In this document: positions 25,914-35,404 of the stretch, in pieces
Layout: the number at the start of each line of letters is the position of its first letter
Numbering within the stretch: position 1 is the first letter of the stretch
Source: Streptomyces brasiliensis
GTDB lineage: Bacteria; Actinomycetota; Actinomycetes; Streptomycetales; Streptomycetaceae
Direction: 5' to 3'
DNA length: 64,000 bases
NCBI RefSeq assembly: GCF_014647875.1
Contig: NZ_BMQA01000002.1
Location: 366,328-430,327, forward strand
Made by a program: the position numbers and the translations under genes
Notes under the pieces: generated by a model
What the model saw: the letters and a program-made list of their open reading frames with translations, nothing else
Told to the model about the DNA's origin: nothing
Database searches by the model: none

Positions 25914-27493
25914 AGCTCCGTCGCAGGATCGCCTCCGTCCTGGTCGTGTTCACGGCCGCCTGCGCGCTCGCGCTCCTCCCCTCCACCGGCGCGAGCGCGC
26001 ATCCCCTCGGCAACTTCACCGTCAACCGGTACGACGGTCTCGTCGCCGCCCCCGGGCAACTGCGCGTCGACCACGTCGAGGACCTCGCTGAGATCCCGGC
26101 GACCCAGGCCGGGCCCGCCATCGAGCGGCTGGGCATGACCGAGTGGGCCCGGCGGCGGTGCGTGAGCGCCGCCGCCGGCAGCAGACTCACCGTCGACGGC
26201 CGCGGGACCGAGCTGACCGTCACCGGCAGCACCGCGCACCGGCGCCCCGGGCAGGCCGGGCTCGACACGCTCCGCGTCGAGTGCAAGCTGACCGCACCAC
26301 TGCCCGAGGGCGACACCGTCTCCCTCGGTTTCCACAGCGCGGGCGCCTCCTCCGGGCCCGGCTGGCGGGAGATCACCGCGCGCGGCGACCGTATGACGTT
26401 CACCTCCTCGGACGTGCCGGAGAAGTCCATCTCGCACGAACTCACCGGTTATCCCAAGGAGTTGCTGTCCTCGCCGGCCGACACGGCCACCGCGTCGGTA
26501 CGGGTGCGACCCGGCGGCCCGGCCCTCGCCGAGCAGCGCCAGGACGCCCCGGCCGCCTCCGTACTGCCCCGTGGCGCCGACCGCTGGACCCGCGCTCTGG
26601 ACAACCTCGTCGCCCGCCACGACCTCACGCTCGGCTTCGCCGCCCTCGCGCTGGTCATCGCCATCGGTCTCGGCGCGATGCACGCCCTCGCCCCGGGCCA
26701 CGGCAAGACCCTGATGGCCGCGACGGCGGCGGCGCGCGGCGGCAAGGCCCGGCTGAAGGACGTCCTGCCGCTGGCCGCCTCGGTCACGGTCACCCACACC
26801 CTGGGCGTCGTCGCCCTGGGGCTGCTGGTCACGGCCGGTTCGGCGGCGACGCCCTCGGTGATCGCCTGGCTCGGCATCGCGAGCGGCGTCCTGGTGGTCC
26901 TGGCGGGCGCGAACCTCGTACGCCGGGCCTGGCACAACCGCACCGCACACGGGCACCACACCCATGCGCACGAGGCGGCACCGGAACGCGAGTCGGCCCT
27001 GGCGGGCGCTCCCGCGGGGCACACGCACGCGGGACGCGAACACTCCGGACACGAACGCCACCATCACCACGACCACCATCACCGCCACGACCACCCACAC
27101 GCCGTGGCACATACTCACGGCGGTGTCACCCATACTCACGCCACCGCCCCCACCCTCCGCGGCACGATCCTCCTCGGCTTCGCCGGCGGGCTCGTGCCCA
27201 GTCCGTCCGCCGTGGTCGTCCTCGTGGGCGCCGCGGCGCTGGGTCAGGCCTGGTTCGGACTGCTGCTCGTCGTGGCGTACGGCGTCGGGCTGGCCCTGAC
27301 GCTGACCGCGGCCGGGTTCGCCGTCGTCAAGCTGGGTACGGGGATGACCCGGGTGATGGACCGGCGTCCGCGCTGGACCGCCCACCCGGTGACCGCCCTG
27401 GTCCGCCGGTCGGTGCCCCTGGCGTCCGCGTGTCTCGTCGTGGCACTCGGGGTCGGATTGGTGTTCAGGGGGGCGGCATCCGCACTCGGCTGA
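25910..27493 (+). CDS. Histidine-rich nickel/cobalt-type transporter with N-terminal exported domain
   Basis: This 527-residue protein starts at GTG 25910. A signal sequence (about 1-29) precedes an exported domain beginning AHPLGNFTVNRYDGL, then a six-to-eight-helix membrane domain. The first helix pair carries MHALAPGHGKTLM, the metal-site motif of NiCoT/RcnA-like proteins. A loop at about residues 345-413 has more than twenty histidines. Metal import or efflux are both possible; His-rich loops are common in efflux proteins such as RcnA. Operon position ties it to SigK, DUF4331 and TPR. Confidence 0.85.
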   Translation: MKLRRRIASVLVVFTAACALALLPSTGASAHPLGNFTVNRYDGLVAAPGQLRVDHVEDLAEIPATQAGPAIERLGMTEWARRRCVSAAAGSRLTVDGRGTELTVTGSTAHRRPGQAGLDTLRVECKLTAPLPEGDTVSLGFHSAGASSGPGWREITARGDRMTFTSSDVPEKSISHELTGYPKELLSSPADTATASVRVRPGGPALAEQRQDAPAASVLPRGADRWTRALDNLVARHDLTLGFAALALVIAIGLGAMHALAPGHGKTLMAATAAARGGKARLKDVLPLAASVTVTHTLGVVALGLLVTAGSAATPSVIAWLGIASGVLVVLAGANLVRRAWHNRTAHGHHTHAHEAAPERESALAGAPAGHTHAGREHSGHERHHHHDHHHRHDHPHAVAHTHGGVTHTHATAPTLRGTILLGFAGGLVPSPSAVVVLVGAAALGQAWFGLLLVVAYGVGLALTLTAAGFAVVKLGTGMTRVMDRRPRWTAHPVTALVRRSVPLASACLVVALGVGLVFRGAASALG

Positions 27494-27538
27494 GCTACTT
27501 TTGTGGAGAATTCGCGCGAGATGCCGTGGGGGGCGTCG

Positions 27539-29137
27539 GTGTCCGAAGAACCGGGCAGTGAACGAGTGATCGCGGGGCGCTACCGGCTCCTGTCCCCGCT
27601 CGGCGAGGGCGGGATGGGAACCGTGTGGCGGGCCCGTGACGAGGTGCTGCACCGCGAGGTCGCCGTCAAGGAGGTGCGGGCCCCGGCCGGTCTGCCCGCC
27701 CCGGAGGTCGAGCGGATGTACGCCCGCCTGGAACGCGAGGCGTGGGCCGCTGCCCGGGTCTCGAACCGGAACGTGGTGACGGTGTACGACGTGGCGATGG
27801 AGGGCGGCCGGCCCTGGATCGTCATGGAGTTGATCCGCGGTCTGTCGCTGGCCGACCTGCTGGAGGCGGAGGGTCCGCTGTCGCCGCAGCGGGCCGCGCA
27901 CATCGGTGCCGAGGTGCTGGCCGCGTTGCGCGCCGCACACGAAGCCGGCGTGCTGCACCGGGACGTGAAGCCGGGCAACGTGCTGATGTCGAACGACGGT
28001 CGCGTGGTGCTCACGGACTTCGGTATCGCCATGGTGGAGGGCAGCTCCGCGCTGACGATGACCGGCGAGGTCATAGGGTCCCCCGAATTCCTCGCCCCGG
28101 AGCGGGCGTTGGGGCGTACGCCCGGTCCCGAGTCCGATCTGTGGTCCCTCGGTGTGCTGCTCTACGCGATCGTCGAGGGCAGTTCGCCGTTCCGTCAGAA
28201 CACCCCGCTGAGCACGCTGCGTGCCGTGGTCGACGAGGAGTTGCCGCCGCCGCTGCGGGCCGGTCCGCTCGTGCCGGTCATCGAAGGGCTGTTGCGCAAG
28301 GACCCGGCCGAGCGCCTCACGGCCGATCCGGCCGAGCGGGACCTGCGGCTCGTCGCGGCGGGCGGGGCCCCGCGTGCCGGCACCGTGCAGGCGTCGCCGT
28401 ACACCGCGCCGACGGTCGCCGCACAGCCCCAGCGCCCGTCCCCCACACCACCGTTGCCGCTGCCGACGCAGCCGGCGGTGCCACCGGACACGCAGCCGAT
28501 GCCGCAGAAGCGCAATCGCCGGGCCGCGGTGTTCCTGGTGGCGGGTCTGGTCGCGGTCCTGCTCGCGCTGGCCGGATTGACGTACGCACTGCTCAACCGC
28601 GACGGCGGCGGGAGCGACGGCGGCACGTCGGGCAGCAGCCGGGAGGCGGGCAGCGGGGCGAGCTCGCCCGCGGCGTCGCCCACCACCGAGTCGAACTCCG
28701 GCTCCCAGCCGTCCGCCCCGGTCACCACCGAGGCGAGCAGCCAGGCCACCCAGACCGTGCATGTGACGCTGACGGGCGCTCATACCGACTACTCCGGTGA
28801 GTGCCCGCCGCCGGACGCGGACGCGCCCGCCTTCACGGCGACGTTCACCGTGGGGCGGGTGCCCGCGCGGGTGGAGTACCGGTGGGTGCTGGAGGACGGG
28901 TCGGTCTCCGACCCCGGGTGGAAATCGCTGTCGTTCCCGGCCGGTGGCGCGAGGACGCAGGAGGACAACGTGACCGTGACGACGTACTCCACCGGCGGGA
29001 CGATCGAGAACGCGGTCAGTGTGGAGGTGCGCGATCCGGTGCGGACGACGTCGCAGAAGGTGCCGTTCTCGGTGACGTGCGAAATGACGGAGACCCCGAC
29101 GGGCGGGGCCTCCCCTTCACCTTCGGACTCGTACTGA
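27539..29137 (+). CDS. Serine/threonine protein kinase, transmembrane
   Basis: This is a protein of about 532 residues. The kinase domain occupies roughly residues 10-270 with GEGGMGTVW, the ATP Lys in VAVKEVR, the catalytic HRDVKPGNVL, DFG and the GSPEFLAPE activation segment. A Pro-rich linker, one membrane helix (about 329-350), a Ser/Thr/Gly-rich stalk and a beta-rich extracytoplasmic domain follow. That outer domain is not PASTA. The GTG at 27539 is chosen because G-rich sequence precedes it; ATG 27521 and GTG 27503 are alternatives. It follows the transporter by 45 bp, but linkage to that operon is unproven. Confidence 0.9.
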   Translation: MSEEPGSERVIAGRYRLLSPLGEGGMGTVWRARDEVLHREVAVKEVRAPAGLPAPEVERMYARLEREAWAAARVSNRNVVTVYDVAMEGGRPWIVMELIRGLSLADLLEAEGPLSPQRAAHIGAEVLAALRAAHEAGVLHRDVKPGNVLMSNDGRVVLTDFGIAMVEGSSALTMTGEVIGSPEFLAPERALGRTPGPESDLWSLGVLLYAIVEGSSPFRQNTPLSTLRAVVDEELPPPLRAGPLVPVIEGLLRKDPAERLTADPAERDLRLVAAGGAPRAGTVQASPYTAPTVAAQPQRPSPTPPLPLPTQPAVPPDTQPMPQKRNRRAAVFLVAGLVAVLLALAGLTYALLNRDGGGSDGGTSGSSREAGSGASSPAASPTTESNSGSQPSAPVTTEASSQATQTVHVTLTGAHTDYSGECPPPDADAPAFTATFTVGRVPARVEYRWVLEDGSVSDPGWKSLSFPAGGARTQEDNVTVTTYSTGGTIENAVSVEVRDPVRTTSQKVPFSVTCEMTETPTGGASPSPSDSY

Positions 29138-29161
29138 GGGCGAAGCCGTTGCGCCTGACGG

Positions 29162-29959
29162 TCAGTCGTTGTTGTTGAGCACCGGCAGGTAGCCGCTGGA
29201 GTGGCCGGTCGCGGTGGGGTGGTACGACTCGCCGATGTCAAGCCAGTTCACGCTGTGCAGCCAGGAGCTGCCCGAGCAGATCTCGTGGCCGGTGAAGGTG
29301 GTCCGCACGTCGCCGAAGACGAATCCGCCGGCGCCGGCGCGGCCGGATATGACACTGTTCAGCAGGTCGGACGCGTCGTTGATGGCGGCGCGCTTGGTGC
29401 CGGACAGACCGATGCAGGTCGTCGACAGCTCGTAGAAGCGGGGGTAACCGAGCACGACCACACGGGCGTTGGGTGCCTTGTTCCTGATGGTCGAGTACAC
29501 GGTGTCCAGCCGGCCGGGCAGGGTGCTGGAGATGTAGCTGCGCGCGGTGTTGATGCGGGAGATGCACGTGCTGTCGGAGCTGGTCACGCAGGTCGTCATC
29601 ACGTCGGCGAAGCCCGCGTCGTTGCCGCCGATGGTGATGGAGACGAGAGCGGTCGACGAACTGAGCGAGCTCAGCTGGTTGTTGATGACGTCGGTCGTCA
29701 CCGCGCCCGAGCAGGCGTTGAAGGCGAACGAGGACGGGGCGTGCGCGGCGTTCCAGAGGTAGGGGTACGCCTTGGTGCTGCGGTCGCAGGAGCCGCTGGA
29801 GTCGATGTAGCTGCCGGCGCCGACACCCGAGCTGTAGGAGTCGCCGAGTGCCACATAGCCGCCGGTGGCAGCACTCGCGGTCGTTGCCGCCCCGGTGAGG
29901 GCGGCACTGACGGCGAGGAGAGTTGAGATGACATAGGCCGTAATTCGGGAACGTCTCAC
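29162..29959 (-). CDS. Secreted SGNH/GDSL esterase-lipase
   Basis: This 265-residue protein starts at GTG 29959 behind AAAGGGAGG. The signal peptide ends near residue 30 (TASA). The block I motif GDSYSSG has Ser41 as nucleophile, GGNDAGF is the block III Asn region, and HPTATGH near residue 253 carries the catalytic His. Six Cys suggest three disulfides, as in Streptomyces SGNH lipases. It hydrolyses extracellular esters. It is convergent with the kinase gene with only 24 bp between stops. Confidence 0.93.
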   Translation of the reverse strand: MRRSRITAYVISTLLAVSAALTGAATTASAATGGYVALGDSYSSGVGAGSYIDSSGSCDRSTKAYPYLWNAAHAPSSFAFNACSGAVTTDVINNQLSSLSSSTALVSITIGGNDAGFADVMTTCVTSSDSTCISRINTARSYISSTLPGRLDTVYSTIRNKAPNARVVVLGYPRFYELSTTCIGLSGTKRAAINDASDLLNSVISGRAGAGGFVFGDVRTTFTGHEICSGSSWLHSVNWLDIGESYHPTATGHSSGYLPVLNNND

Positions 29960-30660
29960 GGAACCTCCCTTTAGCAGGATCACTGCGGCAACCATGGTGA
30001 CCACTACGCGCGTTGAATGGAAGTGTCCATGCCAACCCTTTTTCAATGATCAACCAACTCGATCACGGGCCTTCGCAATCCTTTGATCACCCGTTCACAG
30101 CAAGCTTGTTGACAGAGAGTCAACTCCGTGGCTCCGGGCCGACAGTGGGCAATGGTCCGGGGTGAGGGCGGTCTCGAGGGCGGCCTGGCTCCAGTTCGTG
30201 TCGTCGACGCCGGGCCTGCCGCCCTTCATCCGGTCCGGGGAGCAGCACGGCGTGATCACCGGGGTGGCCCCCGGCCGGCACATGAAGCCGATGCGGCGGT
30301 TCATCGCGCCCAAGTCGTAACGCCCCTTCACCGGCTCGGGGTTCGGCGCCCCAGCCCATGATGCGCCGACTCTGCGGCAGCCCGCCGTACTTCCCCAGCA
30401 GCTGCTCGACACGTCGGTGGCCGTGCCACTGCCCCCGTCGGCGCAGCCCACGGCCGGCCGAGGATGGTCCGGTGTGGAGTGGCCGGCGTGCCGTGCACCT
30501 CGTCGCCGTCGCGCGAGGTGCCGGCGGTACTCCCCCCCGGAAGCGTGTTGACCGGAGTCACCGTCAGGGCCGGAGCGGCCACGCCCACCAGGCCTGGGAA
30601 GACCGGATCAAGCGGTGGAAATGCAGTGCGCGGAGCGCGTCCGTGACGGATCATGGCGGC
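29960..30660. other. Gene-poor stretch with a possible decayed minus-strand coding remnant
   Basis: No convincing intact gene lies here. A minus-strand frame at about 30095-30360 reads GRYDLGAMNRRIGFMCRPGA and ITPCCSPDRMKGG, which looks protein-like with several Cys but has no start, no domain I recognise and no neighbours in operon. GTTGAC-AGAGA-GTCAAC at 30108-30124 is a perfect short inverted repeat. Confidence 0.4.
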
Positions 30661-31755
30661 ATGTCTGCCAACCCGCACGACGCGCTGCCGATCAGGCTCA
30701 ACGTCGACGACTCCGACTCGCCGTCCGATGTCGTCGACGCGCTGTTCCTCGGCCGCTTCGCGACGGGCGAGCAGCCCTACTCACACGCGGCGAACATCGA
30801 CCGCGTGCGCTCCGGGGCGACGCTTCTGCCGCAAGGCGCCCGGGTGCTGCGCATCGCCCGCGACGACGACCGCAGCGCCACGCTCGCGGAGGGCGACGGC
30901 TGGACCGTGCTGGTCTCCCGCTGGAACCGGGGAGCCGACGTCACGGTGACCGCGACCAGCGCCGAGCTGGCGAAGAAGGTCCTCGACCAGGCCACCGAGG
31001 GCGCGGCGGACGAACCCGAACCGCAGCCGGAGAACGTCACCATGGGCTTCTGGTACGTCTCCCCGAGACGCGGCCCCCACCGCACGACCCGGCAGATCTC
31101 GGCGGGCACCTGGGACGAGGTGCGGCCCAACTACACGGCACCGGTGGCCGAGGCGATGGACCGCCTGATGAAGACGACCCCCGAGGACATCGCGGGCCGG
31201 CTGCTGCTCCTGCACGGCCCGCCGGGCACCGGCAAGACCTCGGCCCTGCGCACGCTGGCCCGCTCGTGGCGCGACTGGTGCCAGGTGGACTGCGTCCTCG
31301 ACCCGGAGCGGCTGTTCAGCGACGTCGGCTATCTCATGGACATCGCCATCGGCGAGGACGACTCGACGGGCAAGGGCCGCTGGCGCCTGCTCCTCCTCGA
31401 GGACTGCGACGAACTGATCCGGGGCGAGGCCAAGCACACGGCGGGCCAGGCGCTGTCCCGGCTGCTGAACCTCACCGACGGCCTGCTCGGCCAGGGGCGC
31501 AACGTCCTGGTCGGCGTCACCACCAACGAGGACCTGGAGCGCCTCCACCCCGCAGTGGTCCGCCCCGGCCGCTGTCTGGCCCGCATCGAGGTGGGCCCGC
31601 TGACCCGCCGGGAGGCGGTGACGTGGCTCGGCAGCGAGGAGGGCGTGGGCCGCGAGGGGGCCACGCTGGCGGAGCTGTACGCGCTGCGCCGCGGCACGTC
31701 ACCGACCTCGGTGCCGGGTGCGCGGGACGGGGCGGACGCGGGGCTGTACCTGTAG
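30661..31755 (+). CDS. DUF5925 AAA-type ATPase
   Basis: This 364-residue protein has an N-terminal DUF5925 region (about 1-135) and a C-terminal AAA ATPase domain. The Walker A GPPGTGKTSA has Lys192, the Walker B region is LLLLEDCDEL, a sensor-1-like VGVTTNED follows, and HPAVVRPGRCLARIEV carries the sensor-2/arginine part. No transmembrane segment is seen. It probably remodels a protein substrate; the substrate is unknown and no obvious adaptor lies nearby. Confidence 0.85.
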   Translation: MSANPHDALPIRLNVDDSDSPSDVVDALFLGRFATGEQPYSHAANIDRVRSGATLLPQGARVLRIARDDDRSATLAEGDGWTVLVSRWNRGADVTVTATSAELAKKVLDQATEGAADEPEPQPENVTMGFWYVSPRRGPHRTTRQISAGTWDEVRPNYTAPVAEAMDRLMKTTPEDIAGRLLLLHGPPGTGKTSALRTLARSWRDWCQVDCVLDPERLFSDVGYLMDIAIGEDDSTGKGRWRLLLLEDCDELIRGEAKHTAGQALSRLLNLTDGLLGQGRNVLVGVTTNEDLERLHPAVVRPGRCLARIEVGPLTRREAVTWLGSEEGVGREGATLAELYALRRGTSPTSVPGARDGADAGLYL

Positions 31756-31770
31756 TGCTTTGATGGACGT

Positions 31771-32544
31771 ATGACCCTGTTCGTCGGGACGTCGGGGTGG
31801 CAGTACAAGGACTGGCGGGGCGTGCTGTACCCGGCCGACCGTCCGACACGGCTGTGGCTGGAGGAGTACGCGGCACGCTTCGCCACGGTGGAACTCAACA
31901 ACGCGTTCTACCGGCTGCCCACGCGCGAGAACTTCGAGGCCTGGCGCGACCGGGTGCCGGAGGACTTCGTGATCGCGGTCAAGGCGAGCCGCTACCTCAC
32001 CCACATCAAGCGCCTCCACGACCCCGCGGAACCGGTGGACCGCCTGATGACCCACGCGACGGGCCTCGGCGACCACCTGGGCCCGATCCTCCTTCAGCTC
32101 CCCCCGACCCTGCACGCCGACGCCGGCCTGCTGGACACCTGCCTGGCGTCGTTCCCGTCCGGCACGAGGATCGCGGTGGAGCCGAGGCACGACTCCTGGT
32201 GGATCCCGGAGATCCGCGGGGTCCTCGAAGCCCGGTCCGCCGCCGTGTGCTGGGCGGACGTCCAGGCCCACCCGGTGACCCCGCTGTGGCGCACGACCGA
32301 CTGGGGGTACGTCCGCTTCCACCAGGGCATCGCCCACCCCTGGCCACGCTACGGCCGACGCTCCCTGGAGACCTGGATCGACAGGATCGCGACCACCTGG
32401 GCCAAGACGGAGGACGTCTACACGTACTTCAACAACGACGCGGGAGGCGCGGCGGTCGAGGACGCGGTGGCCTTCGGCGGAAGAGCGAGAAGGGCGGGAC
32501 TCACGGTGACCCGGACTCCCGAGGCACTTGTTTCGTCCCGCTGA
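31771..32544 (+). CDS. DUF72 family protein (YecE-like)
   Basis: This 257-residue protein has the DUF72 TIM-barrel hallmarks: FVGTSGWQYKDWRG at the N-terminus, the ELNNAFYRLP strand, FVIAVKASRYLTH, and the late EDVYTYFNNDAGGAAVEDA motif. The biochemical role of the family is not established. It starts 15 bp after the DUF5925 ATPase stop, so the two may form an operon. Confidence 0.9.
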   Translation: MTLFVGTSGWQYKDWRGVLYPADRPTRLWLEEYAARFATVELNNAFYRLPTRENFEAWRDRVPEDFVIAVKASRYLTHIKRLHDPAEPVDRLMTHATGLGDHLGPILLQLPPTLHADAGLLDTCLASFPSGTRIAVEPRHDSWWIPEIRGVLEARSAAVCWADVQAHPVTPLWRTTDWGYVRFHQGIAHPWPRYGRRSLETWIDRIATTWAKTEDVYTYFNNDAGGAAVEDAVAFGGRARRAGLTVTRTPEALVSSR

Positions 32545-32597
32545 TCCGACCGGCACCGCCGATGTGTGTCCGCCGCAACGGCGCGCAACGCACTTCC

Positions 32598-32966
32598 CTA
32601 CCCCCCATAGGCCGCCCGCAGGGCATCCCTGACCGCGGCCAGCGCCTCCCCCTCGTCCAACCCGAGCCGCCGTACCCTCTCCGCGTAAGCCTGCGCGGCA
32701 ACCGCCGCTTCACGCACCGCGGCCGAGCCGGCCGCAGCCACGAACGTTCCGTTGCGCCCGCGCGTCTCGATCACCCCGTCCGTCTCCAGCGCCCGGTACG
32801 CCTTGGCCACCGTGTTCACCGCCAGCCCCAGCGACTCGGCGAGCCCCCGCACGGTCGGCAACCGGTACCCCACCGGCAGCACCCCGGCCCGCGCCTGCTC
32901 GGAGATCTGGGCCCGCACCTGTTCGTACGGCGGCGCGCTGTCGTCGATGTGGATCTTCAAGGTCAC
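32598..32966 (-). CDS. Short GntR-family regulator (YtrA type)
   Basis: This 122-residue protein has a GntR winged helix (LPTVRGLAESLGLAVNTVAKAYR at about residues 36-58) and only a short C-terminal dimerisation tail, as in the YtrA subfamily. YtrA proteins usually sit in operons with ABC transporters; none is adjacent here, so the target is unknown. It is divergent from a GNAT gene. Confidence 0.85.
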   Translation of the reverse strand: MTLKIHIDDSAPPYEQVRAQISEQARAGVLPVGYRLPTVRGLAESLGLAVNTVAKAYRALETDGVIETRGRNGTFVAAAGSAAVREAAVAAQAYAERVRRLGLDEGEALAAVRDALRAAYGG

Positions 32967-33037
32967 GGAGCTGATTCTCCCGCACCCGCCGGAAAATGGG
33001 AGGCATCCGGCGCGGGTCCCGCATACCGTGCGGCCCC

Positions 33038-33967
33038 ATGACAGTGCTCGTGCGCGACCTGCGTTCCGAAGCCCGGTCCGACGTCGAGGGCTACGCCCGC
33101 GTCCGGCACCGCTCCCTCCCGTTCATGCTGTTCACCGCCGACTCCGTCGCCTACGACCTCACCCACGCCCCTCCAGAGGCCCATCAGCGCCTCCTCATCG
33201 CCGAGGCGGACGGCGAGATCATCGGCGCGGCCCAGGTCGGCTTCGCGTACGACAGTCCCCGGCCCGGCCAGGCCTATGTGAACGTCTACACGGACCCGGC
33301 GGCACGACTCCGGGGCGCGGGCGCGCTGCTGGCGGCCGTGGCGGAGGAACACCTGGCGGCGAACCGCGCACAAAAGCTCTTCGCCTGGGTCCTGGACGAG
33401 CCCGGCAACCGCGGCTTCGCCGAGCGGCGCGGCTATCACGCCGGTCGCAGCGCGCACTTCCTGCGCCTGGACCTGGCACACAGCACGCTGCCGCCGCGTG
33501 AACCGCTCCCGCCGGGCGTCGAGCTGCGGACGGCGGCCGACTTCGCGGACGATCCGCGCCCGCTGTTCGAGCTGGACGCGGAGACGATGTCCGACGAACC
33601 GAGCGAGATCGACCACGAGTTCACGGACTACGACGCCTGGCTCGCGGAGACCTGGCGGCATCCGCTGCTCAGTCAGGAGCTGACCTCGGTCGCCGTAGTG
33701 GACGGCCGCCCCGTCGCGTTCAGCGCGGCCCGCACGGACGGCGGCGCCCGCTACGGGACGGTCATGACCGGCACCGCGCGCGGCTTCCGCGGCCGGGGCC
33801 TGGCCAAGCTCGCCAAGAACGACTCGCTGCACCGCGCCCGCGCCGCCGGGTTCACGGAGGCGTTCACCGGAAACGACGCGGGCAACGGCCCGATGCTCGC
33901 GATCAACAAGTGGTTCGGGTACGAGATCTGTGCGACGGAGGTGCACTATGCCCGCGAACTCGGCTGA
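33038..33967 (+). CDS. GNAT-family N-acetyltransferase, double domain
   Basis: This 309-residue protein appears to hold two GNAT folds, one around residues 5-150 (VYTDPAARLRGAGALLAA as an acetyl-CoA loop) and one around 160-309 (VMTGTARGFRGRGLAKLAKN). The second has the better R/Q-x-x-G-x-G/A motif. Substrate is unknown. Its last 20 bases overlap the DUF402 gene, indicating translational coupling. Confidence 0.85.
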   Translation: MTVLVRDLRSEARSDVEGYARVRHRSLPFMLFTADSVAYDLTHAPPEAHQRLLIAEADGEIIGAAQVGFAYDSPRPGQAYVNVYTDPAARLRGAGALLAAVAEEHLAANRAQKLFAWVLDEPGNRGFAERRGYHAGRSAHFLRLDLAHSTLPPREPLPPGVELRTAADFADDPRPLFELDAETMSDEPSEIDHEFTDYDAWLAETWRHPLLSQELTSVAVVDGRPVAFSAARTDGGARYGTVMTGTARGFRGRGLAKLAKNDSLHRARAAGFTEAFTGNDAGNGPMLAINKWFGYEICATEVHYARELG

Positions 33968-34448
33968 CGAGGCCCGGCAAGTGGAGGTGGTTCTGGTGAA
34001 GGGCGGTGGTACGAAGCTCCGCTACCCCGCCGAACTGCTCCAGGACGACGGCACCAGGATCGTCGTACGCGCCGACTTCGCCGGTGGCACCGTCCGGGAC
34101 TTCGGGTTCGTCCGGTTCGAGCCCGGTGACGTCTTCACCGAGTACTACTGGCGGGACCGCTGGTACGCGGTGATGGAGGTCCGCGATCCCGACGGCGCTC
34201 TCAAGGGCTGGTACTGCGACATCGCCCGCCCGGCCACTTTCTCCGGCATGGAGCTGGTGGTCGAGGACCTCGACCTGGACCTGTGGCGCTCCGCCGACGG
34301 CACGGACGTACGGCGGCTGGACGAGGACGAGTTCGAGGAGAGCGGCCTGAGGGAGTCGGACCCCGAGGCCGCGGCCGCCGCCGAGGAGGCGCTCGACGAG
34401 CTGGAGGCGCTGGCCCGAGACGGCGGCTTCGACGACCTGCTGATCTGA
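33948..34448 (+). CDS. DUF402 domain protein
   Basis: This 166-residue protein has the DUF402 beta-barrel core (EYYWRDRWYAVMEVRDPDGALKGWYCDIARP), the conserved Trp-Tyr-x-Asp stretch of FAU-1/ntdP-like proteins, and an acidic C-terminal helix. Relatives are nucleoside tri- or diphosphate phosphatases or RNA-binding proteins. The ATG follows GGAGG by six bases and lies inside the end of the GNAT gene. Confidence 0.85.
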   Translation: MPANSADEARQVEVVLVKGGGTKLRYPAELLQDDGTRIVVRADFAGGTVRDFGFVRFEPGDVFTEYYWRDRWYAVMEVRDPDGALKGWYCDIARPATFSGMELVVEDLDLDLWRSADGTDVRRLDEDEFEESGLRESDPEAAAAAEEALDELEALARDGGFDDLLI

Positions 34449-34483
34449 TCCGAGGTGATCCGGCCCGATCGGGCGGGCCGGAC

Positions 34484-35104
34484 TCAGCCGGTCGCCAGCA
34501 CCGCGTACCGCTCGTCCTCGACCTCCCGCCCCCACAGCAGCGGGTCGTCGGACAGCGGCTCCACGCGCACGTGCCCGGCGAGGGACTCCAGGAGCGCGGT
34601 GACCCGGTCGGCCGCGATGCCGACCGGGCTGACCGTCCCCATCCCCCACACCCCCTCGACCAGCACGAGTCTCCCGCCCGGTCGCAGCAGGCTCCACCAG
34701 TGGCGCAGGACACGGGCGGGGTCGGGCAGCGTCCACAGCACATGCCGCACCAGCACGACGTCATAGCGCTGCTCCCCCACCGGCGGCGCCGCCGCGTCAC
34801 CGACGAGGAACACGGCGTCACGTCCGGCGAGCTTGGCGCGGGCCCGCTCGACCATCGCCGGGGACAGGTCGACGCCGGTGACGTGGTGTCCGCGCTCGGA
34901 GGCGAGGAGCGACAGGCTGCCGGTGCCGCAGCCGAGGTCGAGGACGTCGGAGGGGCGGTCGGGCAGCCATGTGCCGAGTCTGGCGTCCCAGGCCGCGCGC
35001 ACCTCGGGGTCGCGCAGACCGTGGTCCGGCTCATCGTCGAAGGCCACGGCCTCGGCGTCCCAGTCGATACCCGGCGCGGTCGCGTGGTCACTCTCGTTCG
35101 TCAT
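34484..35104 (-). CDS. Class I SAM-dependent methyltransferase
   Basis: This 206-residue protein has SAM motif I VLDLGCGTGSL, the acidic loop GVDLSPAMVERAR, and motif IV YDVVLVRHVLWTLPDP. The substrate is unknown. It starts at ATG 35104 and is convergent with the DUF402 gene. Confidence 0.88.
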   Translation of the reverse strand: MTNESDHATAPGIDWDAEAVAFDDEPDHGLRDPEVRAAWDARLGTWLPDRPSDVLDLGCGTGSLSLLASERGHHVTGVDLSPAMVERARAKLAGRDAVFLVGDAAAPPVGEQRYDVVLVRHVLWTLPDPARVLRHWWSLLRPGGRLVLVEGVWGMGTVSPVGIAADRVTALLESLAGHVRVEPLSDDPLLWGREVEDERYAVLATG

Positions 35105-35253
35105 GCCGCCAAGAGTGACACGCGCCACTGACAGCGGAATCGTGACAGCCGCCACTGACAGGGCGGCACCGATGAGTAACCCTCCCCCCAATGGGTCCAC
35201 CCCAGTGGGAACCGTTCGACCACGGAACCCGGTGGCCCCTGAAGGAGGCAGCC

Positions 35254-35388
35254 ATGCGCCGCTCGACCGTGCAGAAGCCCCTGAAGAAGACGACGGCCCG
35301 CCGGCTCCGCGAGGAGGCCGACGAGCGGCCCGCCGAGCGCCCAGAGGTGCGCAAGGACATCGCACGCACCTGGTGGCCCGACGGCTGA
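35254..35388 (+). CDS. Small conserved-looking basic protein (44 aa)
   Basis: A short frame begins with MRRSTVQKPLKKTTARRLRE and ends in IARTWWPDG. It has an excellent AAGGAGG ribosome site five bases before the ATG and does not overlap other genes. The first half is Lys/Arg-rich, the second half acidic. No family is recognised. Confidence 0.6.
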   Translation: MRRSTVQKPLKKTTARRLREEADERPAERPEVRKDIARTWWPDG

Positions 35389-35404
35389 TGCGGCGCGGGT
35401 GCTC

